Part shown: positions 56,183 to 64,000 of the stretch, piece by piece
Layout of the letters: the number at the start of each line of letters is the position of its first letter
Position numbering within the stretch: position 1 is the stretch's first letter
Assembly: GCF_947179515.1 (NCBI RefSeq)
Contig: NC_067473.1
Location: 101,613,282 to 101,677,281 of the forward strand
DNA length: 64,000 nucleotides
Direction of reading: 5' to 3'
DNA from: Apodemus sylvaticus
Lineage: Eukaryota; Chordata; Mammalia; Rodentia; Muridae
Notes under the pieces: generated by a model
Databases searched by the model: none
Seen by the model: only the letters and a program-made list of their open reading frames with translations
What the model was told of the DNA's origin: nothing
Translations under genes and position numbers: made by a program

Positions 56183-56820
56183 TATACATACTTAGACATA
56201 CCACAGGAAAATGGAGGGGAAGAGAAAAAGGAAGGGAGCTGGGGCAGTCAGGATGGAGAAGCCTTGGGAAGGCATGAGAAGGAAATACAGAAGTCCACTT
56301 AGGCCCTGCAGGGGAGAGGCCCACCTGGCTTTCTGAAAACAAAAGTCCCTATGGTTCCAACTTGCCAGCAGCTGCCGGCTTTTTGCATGTTATAAAGATA
56401 CTTCTGTGGTGGCCTCTGTGAAGGTGCACCATGCAGACACGGCAGGGTCTGGTGCTATCGGCTCTTTGCAGCCGGACCCATATATCACTGTATCTCCCCA
56501 TCCAAGTAAACATGTGAGACTTCAGAGACCGTCGAGGAAACTGGTTAAGTCCTTCCTTTCCCCGTGCTTCCAGGTGGGAAGAGTCAGACACCTGGTCCCC
56601 TGGGTCATCAACTGGGAGTTCCTCCCAGGGTAAACCTCTAAACTCTCTGTTCACTTGCAGAACCAACAGTGGTGCCTAGCAACCACGACAAAAATGCCAG
56701 GTATCCCAACTGAGCCGTAAGTAGGTCACTCGACCTTTCTGAACTCCAGGTCGAGGGGCACAGGGAAGGTGAGCGTTAGGAGGATGCAGCAGGACTTTCC
56801 AGTCTATCCAGTGAGTCCCT

Positions 56821-56855
<35 letters not shown>

Positions 56856-58419
56856 CCCAGTCTTTCAGTGACTAACTTCAAACCTGGTAGAATTAAAGAG
56901 CCTAAATTCAGTACCTTTACATACTCTGTCTAGATCTTCCTGAGTCCTACGAAACAGGAAGTTTAGCCTATTTTACAGATAGAGACTCAGGCTCAGAGAG
57001 ATCACATCTGATCAGACTCCTCTCCAGTCATCTTACTCCTCCCTTTGGAGGCCCTGAGTGCTGGGTAAGCAGCCCTCCAGAACAGACCTGCGTAGTTTGG
57101 GAGGTGAGAGTAGAGGAAACATGGTTGACCCAATATCTCATAGAAGATTTGAACTCAGCAGGCAGAAGGTGTACGAGCAAGGCCTAAATGTACAGGCCTT
57201 GTAAAATGGAAATTGCTCATCTTCTCTGAGCTCCCTGGAGTGGACCAGCTCCCTCAGACACCCTAAAATGGAGAGGAGAGTTGGACGTTCATTACAATGC
57301 GTTCTAGAGTCAATGTGGGGCTTGGGGAAGGCCAGGGATGAAGGAGGAGATAGTGGGTGGTGCGAGGCACTGGGCTTCAGTGGAGTCTCCATTCAAAGTT
57401 CTAGGGGAGCTCAAAGCTAGCCTGAATTAGCCCTCACATTAACCAGCCATTAAGCGTAGACTGCCTTGGGGGAAAGGCTGAGGTGGTCCCAGAGGCCAGG
57501 CAGCTGGAAACGAAGGGCAGTCCCAGGAGATGTTCTGCCACGTCACACACAGTCCAAGAGGCCAGCATCTCTGCCAAGTACAGCTCCCCTGAATCTCAGA
57601 GGACACACTTCTTCATCTCGGGGAGAGAGGGACACACCCAGCTCACTTCTAAAGCCAGGCTATCCAGGTCCAAGGCCATGAGTGGGCCCTGGGACTGGCA
57701 GTGTTTGGGTGAGTCATGCAAGGGTCTCACAGCTAAATCTTAGGAGTTTGTGTTTATGGTTTTGTTTGCTTGTAATGAACTGTGTAACTTTTGTTCTCAG
57801 GGAGAAGTTTTACATTCAAACTGTAAAAGTGAACAGTATTCTGAGACTTTTGTTTGCCCATTTCACTGGCTGAGTGTTATAAAGGAGACAGGATAATCGG
57901 CCAAACAAGAAAGTCTCATCCCATGGTAGCACAGTGATCTCTAAAGAGTCATATCTATCCCACAGACCATCGTTGGCCAGAGAAGCTTCTTTTTGCAGTG
58001 ACAGCTGAAGTGGCCATTTTATGTCTACCAACTGGTCAAAGTACTGAGGATAAATGACTGGCCTCAGTGGGACATCAGTGTCACCTTCTTCAAGGCACAG
58101 GGAGCATCATGAAAGAGTGGGAAGACAGAATATCTAAGCATTAGAAGACAGAAGCCCTGGGAAGCACTGTCCTGTAGACAGGATGTGGGCGATGTAACCT
58201 GAACACCCAGCAGCTGTGGTGATCTGTGTTAGGCCTCAACACACACATGCACACAGACTCAACCCTAAAGACACAAGTCAGTTGGGGTAGGCAGCTGGGA
58301 AGCAGGGGTCAGCCACAGGAAGAGGAAGTGAGAGTGGAAGAGGAGGGGGTGGTGGATATGACCACAGTGCATTATGTACATGTATGGAAGTGTTCAAAAT
58401 TGAATTTAAAATTTAAAAT
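56183..58419. other. Intergenic, mostly unrecognised
   Basis: It contains (CT)n at 56826-56852 and a likely MIR fragment at 56905-57010 ('cctattttacagatagagac', 'tcaggctcagagagatcaca'). The rest is unique-looking. Confidence 0.55.
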
Positions 58420-58619
58420 TTTTTCCTTTATATTTTATGCGTATGGCTGTTTTGCCTGTATGCATTGTTTGCACACCACTTCTGTGCAGTATCTGAGGAG
58501 GCCAGAAGAAGGCGATGGATTTCCTGAGTCTAGAGTTGTGATCCACCATGTGGATATTGGAACCCAAACCTTTGGAACAGCAGCGAGTACTCTTAACTAC
58601 GGAACCATCACTCCAACTC
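58420..58619 (-). mobile_element. B2-family SINE, minus strand
   Basis: 'gtatgcattgtttgcacacc', 'gaggccagaagaaggcgatg' and 'attggaacccaaacctttgg', then 'gagtactcttaactacggaa' and 'ccatcactccaactcc', give the reverse complement of a B2-family head and body. Confidence 0.85.
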
Positions 58620-59099
58620 CCTAAACAAAGCCCCACGGGCTTTTCCCTCTAGGTGACGGGTGGCTTGCAGATTTGGTATTGCAGGAGAAGGCAAACACAC
58701 AAGAGCCCATATCTTCCGGGCTCAGACAAGCAGACTGGAACTATAGCGATAGGAATCAGGATGTCTATAACCTCAGAAGAAGATGTCACCAGGAGGGGAA
58801 AAGAAGAGTGACGGAATGTTCCAGACCTGTCTGAGTGACACTAGCCTGTACAGAGTCACTGAGGTGTACACTTAAGATGTATCCTATTTGCTACCCAAAG
58901 GCCACTTAACAGACATTTTTTTTTAAAGAAAAGAATGCAACGTCTTTCAGAAGTTATTTGCATCTTATTGAAGCTATAGGCTATGAAGGCACTGGATCAT
59001 AGAAATTCCTAGAAGGACAAGGGGTCCATTGAATAAACTCTGCAGGCTGTGTGATTTCTAATTTGCTCTGTTCTTTCAGATCTGTATCTGATTTTGAGC
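58620..59099. other. Intergenic, no feature recognised
   Basis: Unique-looking sequence with no repeat that I can name. Confidence 0.6.
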
Positions 59100-59261
59100 T
59101 CCAGACCCACTGATACCCTGACTTTTATTTATTGAGACTTGCATTCATGTATAAAACATATTTTGATGATATCTACCACTATCTCTCTCCTCTAATTCTC
59201 CCTGGACTACTGCCCCCAATTCCCATAGCTGCTGTTTTCTTCCCAACCTCATGTAGTTCTC

Positions 59262-59309
<48 letters not shown>

Positions 59310-59440
59310 CTACTGAGTCCAGTTATCACTGCCCATGCCATACCCCTAAGAAAAACTTACTCTTTGTAGAAGTTCTTTTGGGTATTTTGTCAGTTCTTTT
59401 TTCTTTCACCCTTCTCCACCTCTCTCTTCTTCCCTTTCAG
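59100..59440. mobile_element. L1 3'-region-like sequence with (TTA)n
   Basis: 'ttttgatgatatctaccact' followed by C-rich sequence, a (TTA)n at about 59264-59307 and 'cctactgagtccagttatca', 'ctgcccatgccatacccct' resembles a common mouse L1-derived repeat. The strand was not decided. Confidence 0.5.
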
Positions 59441-60109
59441 ACCCCCTAACACTAGGTAGGTGAGAAAAAAGGATAGATGGGAAGGGGGCAGATGACATTG
59501 TCAGACAACTCCCTGCTGATTCAGGGCATTGAATTCCTTGGGGCAAGCTTGGTCGTCACAGTCAGGATACCTAATTTCTTCTTTTTGTCTCTTTGCACAC
59601 GACTATTTGACAAACCTCAACCAACAGCATCCAACCACTAACTGGCTGACCAGCCACCTGTATTGGGGCCCTAGCATTTATATATCCTCTGAAAAGTCCC
59701 CAGAATTCCAAGTTTCACACACTCACAGAAACTATCTGCAGCTTGCAAAACCACACACCTGCTAGAGCACAAGGCAAATCATAATCAGCTGCTGTGAACA
59801 ATCTGAAGCAGCCCCATATCCCATGCCTGGGATTAAAAAGGAGAATACATTTTTATACTATTTCTGTGCCTTTTAAGAAACCATAATTCTCACCATGATT
59901 CTCCCTCTTCTAGCAGCTATCGGTGGTCAGTAGGTCCTCAGAGAGGGGAGGGCCTCAGGAGTGCCTCTTGGGGACTATTTCTCTTGATTCAACCGGAGGC
60001 CTGTCTCTGTCTGTAAAATAGTATTTTATGTCAGCATAGGGTGTACCAATCCCAAAATATGTGAGGCTGCCTCCCTGAGCCCTGTCTGTCTATATATCTA
60101 TCTACCTAT
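59441..60109. other. Intergenic, no feature recognised
   Basis: No repeat or gene recognised. Confidence 0.55.
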
Positions 60110-60265
60110 CTGTGTATGTGTATTTATGTGTACATGTGTGTTAGAGTACAAATGGCTGTGATGAACATGGTGTAGGTCAAAGGACAAGAGAGGATCACAG
60201 GGACTCTGAGCTCAGGTCATCAGATCAGCGGCAGGCACCTTTACCTCTTAAACCACGTCACCAGG
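60110..60265 (-). mobile_element. B3-like SINE, minus strand
   Basis: 'gtaggtcaaaggacaagaga', 'actctgagctcaggtcatca' and 'ggcaggcacctttacctctt', then 'aaaccacgtcaccaggtccc', match the reverse complement of B3. Confidence 0.75.
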
Positions 60266-60295
60266 TCCCTGTGCTTATTTTTAAAATGCTCTGCT

Positions 60296-60530
60296 TCTGG
60301 CTGGGGAGATGGCTCAGAAGGTAAAGTGCTTGTGTGCCCTTTAAGCTTGAGACCTGAGTTCAACCCCCAGAACCTATGTACAAATGCTGCAGGTGATGGC
60401 ACAGTCGGTAATGCAAACCCTGAGGAGGTGCAGACAGACGGGCCCCTGGAGGAGCTGGCCGGTCTGCTAGCCTACTTGGCAAGTTCCCTGCCTTAAAAAT
60501 AAAGGGTAGAGTGTGTTCCTGCAAACATAC
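60296..60530 (+). mobile_element. B4/RSINE-type composite SINE
   Basis: 'ctggctggggagatggctca', 'gaaggtaaagtgcttgtgtg' and 'cttgagacctgagttcaacc', then the B1-like middle 'ggtgatggcacagtcggtaa'. It leads into the CA repeat that follows. Confidence 0.75.
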
Positions 60531-60540
60531 ATGCTCATGC

Positions 60541-60720
60541 TCATATGTGCACACACACACACATATACACACACACACATATACATACACACAGACACAC
60601 ACACACAGACACACACACACACAGACACACAGACACAGACACACAGACACAGACACACACAACACAGACACAGATCCAGCAATGCACTAGGAACAACCCA
60701 CATCGAAGCATATGTATATA

Positions 60721-60772
<52 letters not shown>

Positions 60773-60775
60773 TTA
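60541..60775 (+). repeat. (CA)n/(CAGA)n and (TA)n microsatellites
   Basis: CA with periodic CAGACA units at 60548-60672, and a pure TA run of about 23 units at about 60723-60769. The predicted peptides of alternating Thr/His or Cys/Val are artefacts. Confidence 0.95.
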
Positions 60776-61370
60776 ACATATATAGCTAACACATTCCTTT
60801 CTTGACATTCTCAGGGAAATGGGTTCAGAAACCTCAATAGCTTCAATGTCTGGAGGCTGTTGTGCTTTTATATAAAGTTATGGTATCTGCATAGAGCCTA
60901 CAGACGTGGCTGGATGACTTCTAACATCTGACACAATGTGAATGCCATGTACATAACTGCTGCATTGTATTGTTTGGGAAATAATGACATGAAAAAAATG
61001 ACTCTACATGCACTTGGTACAAATACGAATTTCTTCCAAATATTTTAAATCTATAGGTAGTTTAATCTGCAGATGTGAAAATTGTGGCTAAGAGAAGCTG
61101 TGTATGTGCATATTTCTTAGATTTCAAAATATTTCGAAATGATTTCTACAATTTTCTCTTTTAAAATGATAGGCTCCATACCACACGCTCTTTCTTGGCA
61201 ATCTCTAAGCAGCACTCAAGGACACTAGAAAAGAGGAAATGTTGCTTTCCATTCATTTTGCAATATGATGAAATTTCCTAATGTACTTTAAGTATATTAG
61301 TTAACTAAATGGACATCATGTTCTACTTTGGAGACATTTAATTAAAAATTTAAAAATTTATTCACTCTGA
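60776..61370. other. Intergenic, AT-rich, no feature recognised
   Basis: AT-rich unique-looking sequence. No ORF or repeat that I can support. Confidence 0.6.
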
Positions 61371-61483
61371 TTTTCTTTCTTTTTTCTTTCTTTCTTTTCT
61401 TTTTTCTTTTCTTTCTTTTCTTCCTTCCTTCCTTCCTTTCTTCCTTCCTTCCTTCCTTCCTTCCTTCCTTCCTTCCTTCCTTC

Positions 61484-61526
<43 letters not shown>

Positions 61527-61550
61527 TCATTCTTTCTTTCTTTCTTTTTT
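61371..61550 (+). repeat. (TTTC)n/(TTCC)n microsatellite attached to a B1 tail
   Basis: About 180 bases of pyrimidine tetranucleotides: mixed TTTC to about 61420, TTCC to about 61485, then TTTC to 61550. It directly abuts the tail end of the minus-strand B1 at 61551. Confidence 0.95.
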
Positions 61551-61693
61551 GGTTTTTCAAGACAGGGTTTCTCTGTATAGCCCTGGCTGTCCTGGAACTC
61601 ACTCTGTAGACCAGGCTGGCCTCAAACTCAGAAATCCACCTGCCTCTGCCTCCCAAGTGCTGGGATTAAAGGCGTGCACCACCACTGCCTGGC
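61551..61693 (-). mobile_element. Full-length B1 SINE, minus strand
   Basis: 'ggtttttcaagacagggttt', 'ctctgtatagccctggctgt', 'ctcaaactcagaaatccacc' and 'gctgggattaaaggcgtgca', ending 'ccaccactgcctggc'. Very well preserved and therefore young. It carries the Mus-type 'agaaatcc' (sense ggatttct) variant. Confidence 0.96.
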
Positions 61694-61719
61694 ACAGTTT
61701 TCTTTTTTGTAAGGTTTGC

Positions 61720-62770
61720 TATTGGTTTATTTATTTTTTATTATTTTCTCATACATTACATCCCAACTGCAGTTTCCCCTCCTTCCACTGTCCCCAGTTC
61801 TTCCCCCACACCTCCCCTCCCCCCTAGATCCACTCCTCCATTTCCCTTCAAAAAAAAATCAGGCATCCCAGGGATATCAACCAAACAGGGCATAACAAAT
61901 TACAATAAGACCAGACACAAACCCTTGTATCAAGGCTGGACGAGGCAACCTAGTAGGAGGAAAAGGGTCTCAAGAACAAGCAAAAGGCCTCCACTTCCAC
62001 TCTTAGGATTCCCACAATAACATCAAGCTATGTAACTGTAACATATTTGCAGAAGACCTAGCTCAGACCCATGTAGAATCGGCAATTGTAGCTTCAGTCT
62101 CTGTGAACCCCTATGCGCCCTGCTTAGCTGATTCTGCGGGGCATGTTCTTGTGCAGTCCTCCCCTCATCCTACAATTCTCCCCCCTCCCCTCTATGGGGT
62201 CCCCTGGCTCTGCTTAGTGTTTGGCTGTGTGTGGGTCTTTGCTCCTGACAGCTGCTGGGTGAAGCCTCTCTGGTGACAGCTGGATTAGGCAACAATCTAT
62301 GCATATAGCAGAATATCATTAGGAATCAATTCATTGGCTTTTTTTTTTTTTTTTTTTTTTTTTTTGCCAGTTGTGTTTGGTTTTATCCTGGGTTTCTGTG
62401 ATGTCCTGCCTCTGGTTCTTTCCTGGCCATTCAGACAGTGTCAGGCACAGGCTCCTTCTCGTAGCATGGGCCTCAAGTTGGACCAGTCACTGGTTGGCCA
62501 CTGACACTAGTTCTGCACCACTATTACCCCAGCACATTTTGCAGGCACATTGTAGGTCAGAGGTCTTGTGTCTGGGTTGATGTCCCAATCCCACTGCTGG
62601 GAGTCTTGCCTGCTTAAAGATGATGACAGCATTTGGTGGGGAGGCCAACACAGAAACCTAATGCAGTGGAAACTCCCCGGAATCTCTGAGAGTGACCTGG
62701 TGAAGACACCTAGAAACGGGGGTACAGAGCTTGAGCAGTGTTCTTATATTTTGGGACACATTATTCAACC
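61720..62770 (-). mobile_element. L1 (LINE-1) 3' fragment, minus strand
   Basis: Plus-strand words 'cccaactgcagtttcccctc', 'tagatccactcctccatttc', 'gggatatcaaccaaacaggg' and 'caaggctggacgaggcaacc' are the reverse complement of the rodent L1 (Lx-like) 3' region. 'gccagttgtgtttggtttta' through 'gttgatgtcccaatcccact' continues it after a run of about 28 T at 62338-62365. The left limit is clear and the right limit (62640-62770) approximate. No intact ORF. Confidence 0.8.
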
Positions 62771-64000
62771 AGAACTCAGATTTGTGCTGTGAGAGTAGTA
62801 GCTAATGGACAGCCTGGCTCTGGTTGGGAAGCCAACTTTCTGGCTTCCTGGGCAAGCCAGACAAGAGCTCTGTGAGAAAGGTAGAGCACAGCTGAGCATT
62901 ACAGGGCAGGGTATGCAGAGGGAGCAGTGGCAGGAGATGGTCTCAGAGGGCGTGGCCGACTTCACCATCTCTTCTCCAGCTCCCGAGAGCTCAGGACCTG
63001 AAGAAGGATATGTAAAACTGGCGAAAGAAGTCTTTGACAAAGGCGCAGTTCACATGCTGGCACAGAGACAACTCAGGCCGCTTTTACTTATACATCTGTT
63101 TTTTCATAGCTGAAAAGATTTTACATTCACTTTCTCAATCTCTTTTAAAAATTTCCTACGTTTAACAAAAATTTGCACACTGTACTTTCCCTTCTCTTCT
63201 CCTTCCTCAATCCTGTGGTTTTCTGCTAACCCATAATCTATATAGCCTCGGCAAGCCGTTACTGTCTAACACGGTTCATTGGTACAGAGCCAAGAGACCA
63301 TGGATGGCAGCAACTGAAGTTACAGTAGAGCGAGGTGAGAGACTACACATCCAGGAAATTCTGATTTAATTATTAGTACCTAGTGTCTGGCCACATCCTG
63401 ATCAGGATATTTTGTCCCTTCAACCCCGGGGCTCTCGGCAAATGAGTAACCTGAGTCAGCACTTGGCTTGTCTCTGAACGTTTCCATTAATTCTTGGAAT
63501 CAATGATCCAGCAAGACCTTTCTAACTTTTTAGTAGTTTCCTAACTGTTGTTTGGACCAGTTCAGTGAGCAAATTGTTGTCAGAACCAAGTTCCTGTCAG
63601 GAGAGAGAAGATGTACCTAGACGTTCTGATGTACCCAGACCAGGCCCTCCTGTCGACTCAACCACACCATCATGATTAACAAGCAGAGTGATCTGTTCCA
63701 TTCCCATGATCCTCAGAGATAAATGAGAATAAATCATGGCCTGAGCTTTCTTTTTCTGATTCTGAGAAAATGTCTGTCACAGACAAAGTGAAATTTAAAA
63801 CTGCCAATAGCAAAGCTAAAAATGCAAATGCAAGGCAGAAGGGACCAAGCATCCCCTCAGGAAAAGCATGACTGTCCCCACAGGTCTTTGCCTTGTGGGG
63901 ACCCAGCTCTTCAGTCCTTGCCATTAGGAGGGCCATCTGCCCTATACTTGTGTGCTATTCCCAGGAGAGGCTTGGGCACTGCCACTAAGGAGATGGAGAG
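62771..64000. other. Intergenic, no feature recognised
   Basis: Unique-looking sequence to the end of the window. ORFs at 62765-63113 and 63676-63936 have no recognisable domains, and neither has splice sites or a promoter that I can support. Confidence 0.55.

Noticed and set aside
60467..60805. Cys/Val- and Thr/His-rich ORFs on both strands
   Set aside because: Products of the CA and TA microsatellites.
61549..61827. 92-codon plus-strand ORF
   Set aside because: Again the antisense frame of a B1 copy, continuing into L1 sequence.
1..64000. CRISPR arrays, bacterial operons, tRNA or rRNA genes
   Set aside because: The window is mammalian. The direct repeats have no spacers, and the only tRNA-like sequences are SINE heads.

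Overview
This is vertebrate genomic DNA from a murine rodent, most probably the Mus lineage or a close relative. B1, B2, B3, B4-type and ID-like SINEs, a rodent L1 3' end, older MIR elements and long microsatellites are scattered throughout. The best preserved B1 copies carry the 'gatttctgag' body variant I associate with Mus. ID elements are few, which argues against rat. The exact species cannot be fixed from the window.

Positions 1 to about 42,424 hold the 3' two thirds of one gene on the plus strand: Polr1a, the largest catalytic subunit of RNA polymerase I (RPA194/RPA1). I placed 23 coding exons. All junctions agree in phase and all but one donor is GT. Together they give 3,750 coding bases, that is 1,249 residues plus a TAG stop. 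They run from the start of the active-site domain (the first roughly 470 residues lie upstream of the window) to the C-terminus. In order they encode the active site with the NADFDGDEMN magnesium-binding loop, the pore and funnel, the bridge helix, a metazoan-type HMG-box-like insertion, the trigger loop, the jaw with a very acidic loop, and the C-terminal cleft region. A 3' UTR of about 0.8 kb ends at an AATAAA signal at 42,400. The promoter and first exons are not in the window.

The introns are mostly unremarkable single-copy sequence with SINEs. The exception is the 5.55-kb intron 6,625-12,177. It starts with a GC rather than GT donor. It also holds an 18-copy, 44-bp minisatellite whose every unit carries a small hairpin and splice-site-like motifs.

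Positions 42,425-64,000 are intergenic. I found no exon, RNA gene or convincing ORF there, only SINEs, a B2 split by a nested LTR, a possible second LTR, MIR fragments, an L1 3' end on the minus strand, and microsatellites. From memory the next gene downstream in mammals is St3gal5, and nothing here resembles it. I found no sign of an undescribed multi-gene system. The minisatellite inside the GC-AG intron is the feature most worth a second look.
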